From NCBI GenBank assembly GCA_910589335.1, contig CAJUTW010000002.1:1-59869 (forward strand): 59,869 nt of DNA, read 5' to 3'. The notes under the pieces are model-generated. The model made no database searches and had not been told where the DNA came from. It was given only the letters and a program-made list of their open reading frames with translations. Below, in pieces: positions 35,575 to 44,840 of this stretch. The translations under genes and the position numbers were made by a program. The DNA is from an uncultured Bacilli bacterium (GTDB lineage Bacteria; Bacillota_I; Bacilli_A; RF39; UBA660). Every line of letters starts with the position of its first letter. Positions within the stretch are counted from its first letter, which is position 1.

Positions 35575-35929
35575 AAGAATCACCTAATTTTTTATCTAAG
35601 TCATAGACAATATTATCAATGATAGTATTTATATCATTATTCGTTATATTATTAAAATTACCATAGTTATCTTTAATTAAATAATCACATTTAATATTTT
35701 CTACATTTTGTAACATATATTCAATTCTTTCCCAACCAGATTTATCAATATCATTTCTTATAATATCTCTAATACCATTATCATCATAAATATCATCTGT
35801 ATATTCGTACAAGTCATTTTGGTAAACATAGTCCATAAAATCATTAATTCTAGTATATAGAAATTTACCATCATTAGTAGTTTTAAATTCTAATAATTCT
35901 TCTTTATTCAATGTCATAGTCTTGTTCAT
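35564..35929 (-). CDS. Unknown acidic protein
   Basis: 121 aa, rich in Asp, Asn and Tyr, no membrane segment, no family recognised. It overlaps the DUF7659 gene upstream by 26 bp and the 51-aa ORF downstream by 11 bp. AAAAGGAAA is 1-3 bp before the first ATG and about 13 bp before a second ATG four codons later, so the start is uncertain. Confidence 0.55.
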   Translation of the reverse strand: MNKTMTLNKEELLEFKTTNDGKFLYTRINDFMDYVYQNDLYEYTDDIYDDNGIRDIIRNDIDKSGWERIEYMLQNVENIKCDYLIKDNYGNFNNITNNDINTIIDNIVYDLDKKLGDSYEI

Positions 35930-36758
35930 TTTCCTTTTCTATGATTTCTTTCTTAGCAAGTTCAAGCCCATGTTTTAAATTAGGGCTACTCATAACTTGT
36001 TCATAAGAAAGTTCCAAAGCATCTAAAGTATCTTCTATATCATAAGTAATACAATATTCATGATTTTCAAGTTCACTTACAAACATATCCTTGATATAAC
36101 CATCACCAGTTTTATCTGATTCTATTAATTCTTTATTTTCTTTTCTAATTTCATCCCACATTTTATTGTATTCTTCTAAATCAGTTTTTCTTATAAAACC
36201 TCCACCACCAATAGAGAGTATTTTATCTGTATCATTTTCTTCCAAACCCCATTTTTCCATCATATCTTTAAATTGCTCATTACTAAAAGCAAAACCTAGT
36301 GGAAAATCATTTACTCTTTTCTGATGTCTATTTTTTACTTCATCATATTTATTTATAGACTTTTCTTTTTGATTTTCAATATATTTATCTATTCCAGTAA
36401 CTTTAAAATATTCATCTTCACCACATCCATTATCCATTTCAGAAATAATATTAAATAATGATAAATCTTGTATATCTTCAATTGGATAAATTCTATTTTC
36501 TATGTTGGGCTCTAATTTTATCTGATTATCAGAGTTATCTATAAAATCTTCAAAACTTCGTTGCCCATCTCTTTCACCACAAACATAGATTAATTTATCA
36601 TCTTTTTCAAAATTATATCTATTTATATCTTTTTTAACTTCAACTATAAAATATGGATCACAAAAAATATATTGCTCACGATCACTATTTATAATTTGTT
36701 CTATTAATTCATTTTGATATGTTTTTTTAACTTTTATAACACTTTCTTGATATCCCAT
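35904..36758 (-). CDS. DUF7659-like protein of conjugative elements
   Basis: 284 aa. The C-terminal half has the pattern I associate with DUF7659-type proteins of Tn1549-like elements: FPLGFAFSNEQF, IGGGGFIRKTDLEEY, DKTGDGYIKDMFVSELENHEYC and DIEDTLDAL. Its role is unknown; it may protect or regulate incoming DNA. It starts 1 bp after the methyltransferase stop with GGTGATT as RBS. Confidence 0.6.
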   Translation of the reverse strand: MGYQESVIKVKKTYQNELIEQIINSDREQYIFCDPYFIVEVKKDINRYNFEKDDKLIYVCGERDGQRSFEDFIDNSDNQIKLEPNIENRIYPIEDIQDLSLFNIISEMDNGCGEDEYFKVTGIDKYIENQKEKSINKYDEVKNRHQKRVNDFPLGFAFSNEQFKDMMEKWGLEENDTDKILSIGGGGFIRKTDLEEYNKMWDEIRKENKELIESDKTGDGYIKDMFVSELENHEYCITYDIEDTLDALELSYEQVMSSPNLKHGLELAKKEIIEKENEQDYDIE

Positions 36759-37469
36759 TTAATCACCATCCTTTTTTGTTTCTAATATTCTTTTATTAGC
36801 AATATCAAAGTATTTTTTGTTTATTTCAAACCCTATGTATTTTCTATTTTCTAAAATACAAGCAACTGCAGTTGTACCACTACCTAAAAAGCAGTCTAAA
36901 ACTAAATCATTTTCTTTAGAACTATTCCTAATTAATCTTCTTATTAGTTCTAAAGGTTTTATGGTAGGGTGTTGATATTTTTTTTTATCTTCTACATTTG
37001 CCTTAGATATGTATATACTTTTAGCATCTTCATAACTTTTTGGCTTACAATAGCCATCTTTTCTAAAGTACAAACAATATTCTTTGTCGTTCATGTATTT
37101 ATTACTAAAAAGGGGTATAGGATTCGTTTTACCCCAGATAACAACTTCTAACTTACATTGAAGTTGTAAATTAAAATATTTTATATACATTGGAATTTGT
37201 CTAGCATTACACCAAATATAAATATTAATTCCTTTCATAACTCTAACAATTTCATCTAAAACTTTAATATCAAAACTGCTAACTAAATTATTATCAATTA
37301 GTTCTTTTTCTAACTTCATAATGTCATGAGAGAGTTTATCATTTCCTTTTTTACCACCTGCAGTACAAATATCATAAGGTGGATCAATTAAAACTAGATC
37401 AATAGAGTTATCTGGTATTTTTTTTAGACCAACTAGACAATCTTCATTATATATTTTGTTTACTTCCAT
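36759..37469 (-). CDS. Orphan DNA (N4/N6) methyltransferase
   Basis: 236 aa. The catalytic motif DPPY is in LVLIDPPYDI, and the AdoMet motif (LDCFLGSGTTAVAC) lies after it, so this is a beta-class amino-methyltransferase. No restriction enzyme gene is adjacent. It overlaps the XRE regulator stop by 1 bp (TAATG). It may mark element DNA against host restriction, or control element genes (inference). Confidence 0.88.
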   Translation of the reverse strand: MEVNKIYNEDCLVGLKKIPDNSIDLVLIDPPYDICTAGGKKGNDKLSHDIMKLEKELIDNNLVSSFDIKVLDEIVRVMKGINIYIWCNARQIPMYIKYFNLQLQCKLEVVIWGKTNPIPLFSNKYMNDKEYCLYFRKDGYCKPKSYEDAKSIYISKANVEDKKKYQHPTIKPLELIRRLIRNSSKENDLVLDCFLGSGTTAVACILENRKYIGFEINKKYFDIANKRILETKKDGD

Positions 37470-37720
37470 TAACTAGGTTTCCTTTCAAATAAAAAGGTGG
37501 GAAGTATATCCCATCTTTGCCTAGTTAAATATTCATAATCTATTTTTAAAATTTTACTTAATCTATATAAAAAAACACTATTAACATTTTTTATCTTATC
37601 ATTTTCTAATTTACTTAAAGTAGAAATAGAAATGCTAGATAATTCTGATAGTGTTCTTAAAGACATTTTTCTTTTTATTCTTTCTTGTTTCAATAAATTT
37701 CCAATTTTATTTATAAACAT
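37469..37720 (-). CDS. XRE-family HTH regulator
   Basis: 83 aa. Residues 6-60 are a Cro/CI helix-turn-helix (LLKQERIKRKMSLRTLSELSSISISTLSKLEN). It is the first gene of the methyltransferase/VirD4/recombinase operon, with a GGAGGA site. A dyad overlapping the upstream promoter is the probable binding site. Confidence 0.88.
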   Translation of the reverse strand: MFINKIGNLLKQERIKRKMSLRTLSELSSISISTLSKLENDKIKNVNSVFLYRLSKILKIDYEYLTRQRWDILPTFLFERKPS

Positions 37721-37745
37721 TCCTCCTTTACTTAATTTATTGTAT

Positions 37746-37775
37746 AAAAAAACAGATCATTAAATTTTGATCTGC
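37746..37775 (-). terminator. Terminator between the histidine-kinase operon and XRE
   Basis: CAGATCA / TGATCTG (37753-37759 and 37768-37774) followed by seven T on the minus strand. It lies after the histidine kinase stop but also downstream of the predicted XRE promoter, so it may attenuate that operon too. Confidence 0.85.
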
Positions 37776-37811
37776 TCGATTAATTGTAATTTGTCGAGTA
37801 TAACATATCAA
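37775..37811 (-). promoter_or_regulatory. Promoter and dyad operator of the XRE-methyltransferase operon
   Basis: TTGATA (37811-37806) and TACAAT (37788-37783), 17-bp spacer, minus strand. The dyad CTCGA...TCGAG (37775-37779 and 37794-37798) brackets the -10, as expected for XRE autorepression. Confidence 0.55.
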
Positions 37812-38689
37812 AATTTCACTCGAATTATTAGCCTATTATTTTTATATTTTGCTTCTATTTTTCCATTGTTTAAATCTATTAAATGTTTAGCAATACTTAA
37901 TCCTATACCATTTGATTTTCTTGCATTTCGTACCGTATAATATCTATCAAAAATTTTTTCTAAACTAACTTGATCTAATTTATCTGTCTTATTTGAAAAT
38001 TCTATTGCACCATCATCAAACAATTTAACTTTAAAATCACCATCACTATACTTAATAGCATTAGATATAATATTTTCAAATATTCTTTTAAGCATATTTT
38101 CATTTAGTAATCTAATTACTTTATCCTTACATATATCTATATTAGGAGTAACGCTATGTTCTTTAAATAAACTATAAAAACTGGCAATAGAATCTTCCAA
38201 AATATCATTTATACAAACATTTTCTCTTTTTATTTCGTTTTGTATATCTACGCTTTTTGAAAAATCGAAAAGTTGTTCTGTTAATTCTGTTAAATCACTT
38301 ACTTTGTCATCAATAATTTTCAAATACTTTAGTTGTTTTTCAGTAAGATTATTATTATCCATTAAATCAAGATAACCTCTTATTGCTGTAAGAGGTGTTC
38401 TTAAATCGTGAGAAATATTTGTAATAGATGATTTAAGTTCTTGATTTCCATTTTTATATTCGAGCTCTAATTTTCGTAATTCTTTTAAACTCTTATTTAG
38501 CACATTTGCCAGTTTTACGAGTTCTCTATCCTTTGAACTAATAGTGATTAAATTATTTGTATCTGCATTTATTATACTTGATACAGATTTACCAATATTA
38601 TTGATTTCATTTTTCATTATTATAATCTTTAAAATTAGGAATATTGATAAACATAGTACTATTAAAAATAGATAAAACCAGATACTCAT
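37808..38689 (-). CDS. Sensor histidine kinase
   Basis: About 293 aa. An N-terminal hydrophobic helix, the H-box SHDLRTPLTAIRGYLDLM, and the ATPase part with NAIKYSDG and GIGLSIAKHL. A very short or absent external sensor suggests intramembrane sensing, as in kinases paired with peptide-resistance ABC transporters. The ATG at 38689 follows AAAGGTGATT. It is the last gene of a regulator-ABC-kinase set. Confidence 0.92.
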   Translation of the reverse strand: MSIWFYLFLIVLCLSIFLILKIIIMKNEINNIGKSVSSIINADTNNLITISSKDRELVKLANVLNKSLKELRKLELEYKNGNQELKSSITNISHDLRTPLTAIRGYLDLMDNNNLTEKQLKYLKIIDDKVSDLTELTEQLFDFSKSVDIQNEIKRENVCINDILEDSIASFYSLFKEHSVTPNIDICKDKVIRLLNENMLKRIFENIISNAIKYSDGDFKVKLFDDGAIEFSNKTDKLDQVSLEKIFDRYYTVRNARKSNGIGLSIAKHLIDLNNGKIEAKYKNNRLIIRVKF

Positions 38690-38702
38690 AATAATCACCT
38701 TT

Positions 38703-39527
38703 CTATTTTAGTTCTTTCTTTTTAAATAAGATTAATCCTACACCAGTAGATATTACTAAAACTCCTAAAGAATATATTGGTAATACTTTTAAATTTGGAG
38801 CAGTTCTACCTGCAATCTGAAACATTTGTCCTGCTGGATTAATATCAACCATTATTTGATAAATTTTTCTTTTATCTTCACTAAGATATCTTGGATTTGG
38901 TACTTCTTTTATTTTAGTTTCGCCATTTACTATTGATGCTTGTTGAATTGTTTTAGGGGCTTCTAACTTGTTAAAACAAATCATAGCATTCATCATCATT
39001 CCAAATGCTAACATAATTGATACGACTGCTGTAATCGTTTTGTTGGAAATAATCATTGCTAAAAATGTAAATATACCTGTATATGCAATAATTGTTACAA
39101 ATATACACCCTAATAACATTAATAATTTTGAAATTGGTAATGTTATTGTTCCAAATAATGGAATTCCTATACTTGCAACTATTACTAAAAATACAATATA
39201 AGAAAATAAACTTGTAATCGTTACGATTATTAAATTAGATAAGTAGATATTTGTTCTTTTATGTCCTATACTAATTTTATTTCTAATTGCTCCATCTGAA
39301 TATTCTACCCCTAAAAATAAACTTGTAAATATAGCAATAGCAATACCAACTATTGTTGAGTAATTAAGCATAAGTTGTTCTACTTCTATTACTCTCCCAA
39401 ATTTCTTCATATCACTATATTGTGTATAAATCATAAATAAAGCAAGACCAAAACTAAATACAGTTAATAACCAAAATAATTTATTTTTACGCAGTCTTGT
39501 AAAACCTGCATTTAATAATTTAATCAT
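38703..39527 (-). CDS. ABC-2 type permease (peptide resistance/export type)
   Basis: About 274 aa with six membrane helices and a hydrophilic loop before the last helix. This layout is that of lantibiotic-immunity or BcrB-like permeases. Start at 39527 with TTGGAGGTGG; it overlaps the ATPase gene by 8 bp. With the ATPase it should export or expel an antimicrobial peptide (inference from gene order). Confidence 0.82.
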   Translation of the reverse strand: MIKLLNAGFTRLRKNKLFWLLTVFSFGLALFMIYTQYSDMKKFGRVIEVEQLMLNYSTIVGIAIAIFTSLFLGVEYSDGAIRNKISIGHKRTNIYLSNLIIVTITSLFSYIVFLVIVASIGIPLFGTITLPISKLLMLLGCIFVTIIAYTGIFTFLAMIISNKTITAVVSIMLAFGMMMNAMICFNKLEAPKTIQQASIVNGETKIKEVPNPRYLSEDKRKIYQIMVDINPAGQMFQIAGRTAPNLKVLPIYSLGVLVISTGVGLILFKKKELK

Positions 39528-40434
39528 TATTACCACCTCCAATTAAATTCATATAATAATTTTCGAGTGATTCCTCTTGTTCGTGTACTTCATCTGCTAT
39601 TAAATTTTTCTTGGATAATTCGTTGATAAATTTTGATAAATTATATTTTCCATAAACATTTATAGTTTTATTATCTACTACATCATAAGAGATTTTATTT
39701 TCTTCAAAATATTTAACAAACTCTTTTTGATTACTTACTTTTAAGATAAGTTTATGTTCCATCTTTTTCATAAGCTCTTCACTTGTTATTTCTTGAATGA
39801 TAGAGCCATTATCTAAAAATCCATAATGTGTTGCTATTTTAGATAATTCATCTAAATAATGACTAGATATTAAAATAGTAATTCTTTTTTCTTTATTTAG
39901 TTTTAAAATTAACTCTCTAATTTCTATAATACCTTGTGGATCAAGTCCATTGATTGGCTCATCTAAAATCAAGAAATCAGGATTATTAGCAAGAGCTGTA
40001 GCAATTCCTAGTCTTTGTTTCATTCCTAAAGAAAAGTTTTTTGCTTTCTTTTTGCCAGTATTTTCTAATCCAACTAATTTTAATAAGTCATCAATACCAT
40101 CTAAACTCGGCATTCCTACTAACTTATATTGTTCAATTAAATTATCTCTTGCTGTCATTTCTCCATAAATAGATGGAGTTTCAATAATTGCTCCCATTCT
40201 CTTTCTAGCACTTATAATATCGTTACTATTATTACTTTTTCCATATATAATGTAACCTCCATTTGTAGGTTCTTGAAGTCCACAAATTATTCTTATAAGT
40301 GTAGTCTTTCCTGCACCATTTTTTCCAATAAGCCCATAAATTGCACCTTTTTCAATATGAATATTGGTATGATTTAAGGCTCTAAAATCCTTATATTTTT
40401 TTTCAAGATTATTAGTTTCTAAAACTATCTCCAT
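39520..40434 (-). CDS. ABC transporter ATP-binding protein (BcrA/lantibiotic-immunity type)
   Basis: 304 aa. Walker A GKNGAGKTT, signature FSLGMKQR, Walker B FLILDEPINGLDP, and the C-terminal ~85-residue extension of the BcrA type. AAAGGAGAAAG precedes the ATG. It is in an operon with a response regulator upstream and a permease and histidine kinase downstream. Confidence 0.92.
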   Translation of the reverse strand: MEIVLETNNLEKKYKDFRALNHTNIHIEKGAIYGLIGKNGAGKTTLIRIICGLQEPTNGGYIIYGKSNNSNDIISARKRMGAIIETPSIYGEMTARDNLIEQYKLVGMPSLDGIDDLLKLVGLENTGKKKAKNFSLGMKQRLGIATALANNPDFLILDEPINGLDPQGIIEIRELILKLNKEKRITILISSHYLDELSKIATHYGFLDNGSIIQEITSEELMKKMEHKLILKVSNQKEFVKYFEENKISYDVVDNKTINVYGKYNLSKFINELSKKNLIADEVHEQEESLENYYMNLIGGGNND

Positions 40435-40515
40435 AATCTTTCTCCTTTCTGCTATTCATTTTAATAGAAAAGTGTTAAGAAAATAGTTAAGAAATTGTTA
40501 AGATTTTGTTAAGAT

Positions 40516-41178
40516 TTAATCTTTTATTTTAAAACCTATTCCCCAAATTGACTCGATATATTCATTATCAGAATAATCTTTAATCTTTTTTCGTATATTA
40601 CTTATATGAACTCTTAATGAGTTTTCATCACAATCTTCTGTATCTATACTTATTAAATCAAGTAGTTTATTTTTGGTAATGACTTGATTTGGATTTAATA
40701 GCAATTGCTTTAAAATGGCATATTCTGTTTTTGTTAAATTCACCTTTTTATTATTAATTAGTAATGTATGACTATCATTTAATAGTTCCAAATCTTTATA
40801 TTTTAGTGTTTCTATATTACTATGCTTATTTTTAGATCTTAATTGCACTTCAATTCTTGCAAGTAACTCTTTTCCATCAAATGGCTTTGTTATATAATCA
40901 TTAGCACCAGATAGTAAACAATTTACTTTGTCATCACTAGAAATTTTTGCTGAAAGCACGATAATAGGTGTTTCTTTTACTTCTTCAATTATTTCTTCGC
41001 CATTTGCCCCTGGTAACATTAAATCAAGTAAAATCAAATCATAGTTTTCTTTTTCTAGCATCATTAGTGCTTCAGTGCCTGAATAGGCATTAAATATTAT
41101 ATAATTTTCTTTTTTTAATAATTCTTCTATTACATTATGAATGCTAACATCATCTTCTACAATAAGAATTTTTTTCAA
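40516..41178 (-). CDS. OmpR-family response regulator
   Basis: About 220 aa. Receiver domain with acidic pocket (VEDD), phospho-acceptor Asp in LILLDLMLPG and Lys in YITKPFD, then a winged-helix output domain (LTKTEYAILKQLL, DENSLRVHISNIRKKI). It should control the adjacent ABC genes. GAGGTG lies 6 bp before a TTG (41178) giving MKKILIVEDD; a GTG nine bases upstream overlaps the RBS. Confidence 0.92.
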   Translation of the reverse strand: MKKILIVEDDVSIHNVIEELLKKENYIIFNAYSGTEALMMLEKENYDLILLDLMLPGANGEEIIEEVKETPIIVLSAKISSDDKVNCLLSGANDYITKPFDGKELLARIEVQLRSKNKHSNIETLKYKDLELLNDSHTLLINNKKVNLTKTEYAILKQLLLNPNQVITKNKLLDLISIDTEDCDENSLRVHISNIRKKIKDYSDNEYIESIWGIGFKIKD

Positions 41179-41244
41179 GTGTATCACCTCTACAAATTAC
41201 TATTTTTATAATAGTTTGCTGATTTAATTATAGCATTTTTTCAA

Positions 41245-41277
41245 CAAAAAAAATAGTCCTATACTAGCAACTATTTC
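41245..41277 (-). terminator. Terminator after the tyrosine recombinase gene
   Basis: AAATAGT / ACTATTT (41251-41257 and 41270-41276) followed by a T-run on the minus strand. It isolates the mobilisation operon from the two-component/ABC cargo. Confidence 0.75.
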
Positions 41278-41405
41278 AGTTTTTACCAACTACATTTATT
41301 CAGAAGTGAAGTAATGTCATGGTAAAGTAAAATGGTTTAACAGTAATAATCTTTTTACTACAACTGTATAATAACATTTTTTGACATTTTTTGCAATACC
41401 TATCT

Positions 41406-42389
41406 CTAACAAATATATTTATGATGAGAAACTTTTACATTTGTCTGACTTACCATAGCATAATGCATGGTAGTATCAATTTTAGTATGACCTAATAATT
41501 TCTGTACTTGTTCAATAGGCATACCTTTATCTATGGCTCTTGTTGCTAATGTTCTTCTAAATTTATGGGGATGAACTTTTGATATATTAAGATTTTTTCC
41601 TAAAGATCTTAATCTTATTTCTACACCAGAAATATTAAGTCTATGATATGGCTTGATCAGTGAAACGAACAATGCAGAATTATTATCTTTTCTACTTTCA
41701 AGATATTTTAAAAGATGAAGTTTTGCTCTTGCATCAAAATATACTTCTCGTTCTTTATTGCCTTTACCTAAAACTATACAAGACTGATTAACAAAATCAA
41801 TATCAGAAATATCTAAATTAACAAGTTCACCAACTCTAACACCAGTAGAAGATAGAAAGTCTATCATGGCTAAATCTCTTATATTATGACATCCATCTCT
41901 TAATTTTTCTAATATTTCATCACTATAAGTTTCTTTAACAGTAACTTGAGTTTTTATTTTATGGATTCTTCTTATTGGACTTTTTAAAATATAATCTTCA
42001 TTTTCTAACCATGAGAAGAAACTAGACAAAATTCTTCTTATATTATCTATTGTTACATTACTGCAATTATGAATATTTTGATAGTTAGACAAATAATTTC
42101 TAATATCATTTGTATCTATTAATTTAATATTTTTATTTATTTGAGATAACATATCATCAACTGTTTTACTATAATATTCAACAGTTCTTGAAGAACAACC
42201 CTCTAATTTTTTAGATGAAAGAAATAAATTATTATAATCTAAATTGATTTCTTTTATATTATTACTTTCATTTACAACTTCAATGCTATAAAAATAATGA
42301 TTTATAACTTGTTTCAACTTTTCTAGTTGATAGTTATTAATATATTTACCCATATCAGATATAATGTTATTCATAATTATATCTTTCAT
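41406..42389 (-). CDS. Tyrosine recombinase (XerC/D-like)
   Basis: 327 aa. An N-terminal SAM-like DNA-binding domain (about 60-150), then the catalytic domain with Arg in STGVRVGEL, HKFRR, LLGHTKIDTTMHYAMV and the Tyr nucleophile in HYA. The element already has a serine recombinase for integration, so this enzyme more likely resolves multimers or acts during transfer. Its ATG overlaps the relaxase stop as ATGA, so it is translationally coupled to the relaxase. Confidence 0.92.
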   Translation of the reverse strand: MKDIIMNNIISDMGKYINNYQLEKLKQVINHYFYSIEVVNESNNIKEINLDYNNLFLSSKKLEGCSSRTVEYYSKTVDDMLSQINKNIKLIDTNDIRNYLSNYQNIHNCSNVTIDNIRRILSSFFSWLENEDYILKSPIRRIHKIKTQVTVKETYSDEILEKLRDGCHNIRDLAMIDFLSSTGVRVGELVNLDISDIDFVNQSCIVLGKGNKEREVYFDARAKLHLLKYLESRKDNNSALFVSLIKPYHRLNISGVEIRLRSLGKNLNISKVHPHKFRRTLATRAIDKGMPIEQVQKLLGHTKIDTTMHYAMVSQTNVKVSHHKYIC

Positions 42390-43693
42390 ATAGCATTTTC
42401 CTTATCATTTTGGAATAACTTACTAAACTCTTTTTGGGCTTCTTCCATTTCATCATTGATATTTTTTATAGCAGTTTCAATATCAGATTTATTCTTAAAT
42501 TTTTGTCTAGGGTTAGAATTAGATAAATAATTTTTTAATATATTTTTTCTAGTTTGTTTTTTATTTTTTAAATAGTGTTTTAATATTATCTCTTGTATAA
42601 TATCATTTTCTTTAATCTTATTAGAAGTCTTAGATTCTTTCTTGTAATGATAATCAGCATAATTGACAATAGCATTATAGATATAATTGTCTATATATTT
42701 ATTTTTTGAATCAGTTAAGGAAGTATCAACATTGATATTCTTGATATTATTATCTTCATTAATTTTATGAAAATATGTATTGATATTTTTTAGTGATCCC
42801 TTAAAATTATCATATTCTAATTTAAAATCAGAATTAGAGTTAGAAAAAATGTAACTTTTTATTTCTCTAGTAAGATTAATAATCTCTTTATTCTTAATAG
42901 ATCCATACTTAATTTTAGTATCTTTACCAATTCTTTCATGATAAAGAAGTTGACCTAATTTTAATATTTTTTCTTCCAAAAGTAAATCTTTTTTATTTCT
43001 TAAAAGATAATTTTTTTCTTTTGGGCTAAAATATTTTTTCAATTCTCCTATATCTTTATTAGTTTCTTTTAATAAAGGGGTATAAATTTTTTCTTTTTCA
43101 ATGGTATGTATTACTTGATTTTTTAAAAAATCTATTTCAACTTGTGATAGTTCACCAGCTCTTCTATAACCAACTTTATTTTTAGAATAAATATAATTAG
43201 GTTGCTTTTCCATAAATGAAAAATGAAAGTGTAAGTTATCAGTATCAGTATGAAGTGATAATTGATAAAACATTTTCTTGGTATCTTTAAAACCACATTT
43301 TTTAAAGAACTTAGGTAATATATTAGTAGCGAGTTCTTGCTCCAGTTTATGTATATCAATATTCTCATTTATATAATCATTATTAAATGATAACACACCT
43401 TGCCACAGATTAGAATTTTCTAAATATTTAACTGATAACTTTTTTCTTCTTTCAACTTCTGATTCACTTGCAAAATGCCCATTTTCCATCACTAAGTTCA
43501 TAGTTTTTTCTTTCGTTAATTTACCAGTATAATAATCATGCATAGACATAGCTCGTTTTTCTTCATTAGTATAGTAGTCATACATATCAGTAACCCTTTT
43601 AATAGATTTATTATGATTTCTATATTTACTATCTGGGTTATTAAGTGCAAAGGTAAAGATAGAATTAAAAATCACCTTAGGACTTTTAGTCAT
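42386..43693 (-). CDS. MobL-like relaxase
   Basis: 435 aa. The N-terminal catalytic half has the histidine triad-type motif LSLHTDTDNLHFHF and an early VIFNSIFTFAL strand, matching the MobL/MobP-type relaxases of Gram-positive plasmids and elements. It should nick oriT and lead the strand through the secretion channel. The C-terminal half is Lys/Asn-rich and helical. It overlaps the RHH gene upstream (8 bp) and the recombinase downstream (4 bp). Confidence 0.8.
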   Translation of the reverse strand: MTKSPKVIFNSIFTFALNNPDSKYRNHNKSIKRVTDMYDYYTNEEKRAMSMHDYYTGKLTKEKTMNLVMENGHFASESEVERRKKLSVKYLENSNLWQGVLSFNNDYINENIDIHKLEQELATNILPKFFKKCGFKDTKKMFYQLSLHTDTDNLHFHFSFMEKQPNYIYSKNKVGYRRAGELSQVEIDFLKNQVIHTIEKEKIYTPLLKETNKDIGELKKYFSPKEKNYLLRNKKDLLLEEKILKLGQLLYHERIGKDTKIKYGSIKNKEIINLTREIKSYIFSNSNSDFKLEYDNFKGSLKNINTYFHKINEDNNIKNINVDTSLTDSKNKYIDNYIYNAIVNYADYHYKKESKTSNKIKENDIIQEIILKHYLKNKKQTRKNILKNYLSNSNPRQKFKNKSDIETAIKNINDEMEEAQKEFSKLFQNDKENAI

Positions 43694-44003
43694 TTATAAA
43701 ATTGTTTCTTATCCTTTTATTAAATTCATTTAAAGGTTTACTTTTTTTAGGATCTGAAACATTTTCAAAGTCCATATCTGAATATATTTGTTCTTCCAAC
43801 AAATGAAGAACTTGTTGCTTTTTGATAATATATTCAATACTTTTTTCTAACTTATTAATTCTATCTAAAATCTCTGTACCATTTAAAGCAGAGATGCATA
43901 AACTACATACTGCTTTAGAAAAAGATAAACTATTTTTACAAGCATATTCTTTTATACGAGCATATTCTTCATTGGTAAAATAAATATGCTTATCTATTGT
44001 CAT
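43686..44003 (-). CDS. Relaxosome accessory protein, MobC-like
   Basis: 105 aa. The first ~50 residues fit a ribbon-helix-helix fold (HIYFTNEEYARIKEYACKNSLSFSKAVCSL); the middle is a coiled coil (ILDRINKLEKSIEYIIKKQQVL). Such proteins help relaxases recognise oriT. It overlaps both neighbours in the mobilisation operon. Confidence 0.7.
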   Translation of the reverse strand: MTIDKHIYFTNEEYARIKEYACKNSLSFSKAVCSLCISALNGTEILDRINKLEKSIEYIIKKQQVLHLLEEQIYSDMDFENVSDPKKSKPLNEFNKRIRNNFIND

Positions 44004-44391
44004 TAAAATCTATTTCCTTTAGTCTTTTTAGAACATAATCTAAAAGTTGCATTTTCATAGAATCATAGACAACTTCATTATTTTTAATATAAGTAATACT
44101 TTGGTAATACTCATCTTCTGGTAAGAAATATCTGATACCAAATTTTTTATAATTATCTACCCAGTCTTTAATTCTTCTTTGGGGTAATTTTTTATGAAGA
44201 ATATTTATGTCAAAACCACCACGAGCAAAAATTTCCCTTGCAGATAGTTCTGGCATATCATATCTCAACATGATAGTCCATAATTTAAAAATTGGATCAT
44301 ATTCTATTTCTCTTTTATATTTTATATTTCTGACAAAAATACTTTGTTTTAATATTTTGATTTCATTATCAGTATATAATCGAACTTTCAT
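43990..44391 (-). CDS. HTH-like protein of the mobilisation operon
   Basis: 133 aa. The region ELSAREIFARGGFDINIL...PQRRIKDWVDNYKKFG resembles a transposase-type helix-turn-helix. Its role is unknown, possibly oriT or promoter binding. It shares one base with the upstream stop (TAATG) and overlaps the RHH gene downstream. Confidence 0.6.
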   Translation of the reverse strand: MKVRLYTDNEIKILKQSIFVRNIKYKREIEYDPIFKLWTIMLRYDMPELSAREIFARGGFDINILHKKLPQRRIKDWVDNYKKFGIRYFLPEDEYYQSITYIKNNEVVYDSMKMQLLDYVLKRLKEIDFNDNR

Positions 44392-44840
44392 TAATAGTTT
44401 AACTCCTGTTCATGATCATTAGCAAAGTATTTTATTTTGTTTATTAAATCATCATTAAATTCATCATCATCCAAAATATCAGCAGACATTTCCTTAATAT
44501 CTTTCAAGTCCATTTCTATACCTAAACTTTTAGCAGTAGCATCGATTTTTTTATCCACTTCTGTAAGTAAATTTTCCCAATAAAAAATCATGTTTAAATC
44601 TACATTATTTTTTTCTTTCTCTACTTCTAAATCAAGTACACATTCACTTGCTTCTATATCTTCAATTATTTTATCTAAATTTTCCAAAATATATTTTTTA
44701 GTATCTTCATCAAAATCTTTTAAGTATGTATCAAGTGAAACAATGTAGTTAGCACCATTGCCATCTTCCATTTCCATTATTTGATCCATACCATAATTTA
44801 TTATATCATTTGCAATTAATTTATTTATTGATAACTTCAT
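44391..44840 (-). CDS. Unknown acidic protein of the mobilisation operon
   Basis: About 149 aa, strongly acidic and helical (many Asp/Glu/Ile), cytosolic. No family recognised. The ATG at 44840 is 8 bp after GGAGG; an ATG two codons earlier is too close to the site. It overlaps the 54-aa RHH gene. Confidence 0.6.
   Translation of the reverse strand: MKLSINKLIANDIINYGMDQIMEMEDGNGANYIVSLDTYLKDFDEDTKKYILENLDKIIEDIEASECVLDLEVEKEKNNVDLNMIFYWENLLTEVDKKIDATAKSLGIEMDLKDIKEMSADILDDDEFNDDLINKIKYFANDHEQELNY

Noticed and set aside
43132..43368. 78-codon minus-strand frame inside the relaxase gene
   Set aside because: Same-strand frame shadow within the relaxase coding sequence, without RBS or recognisable protein features.
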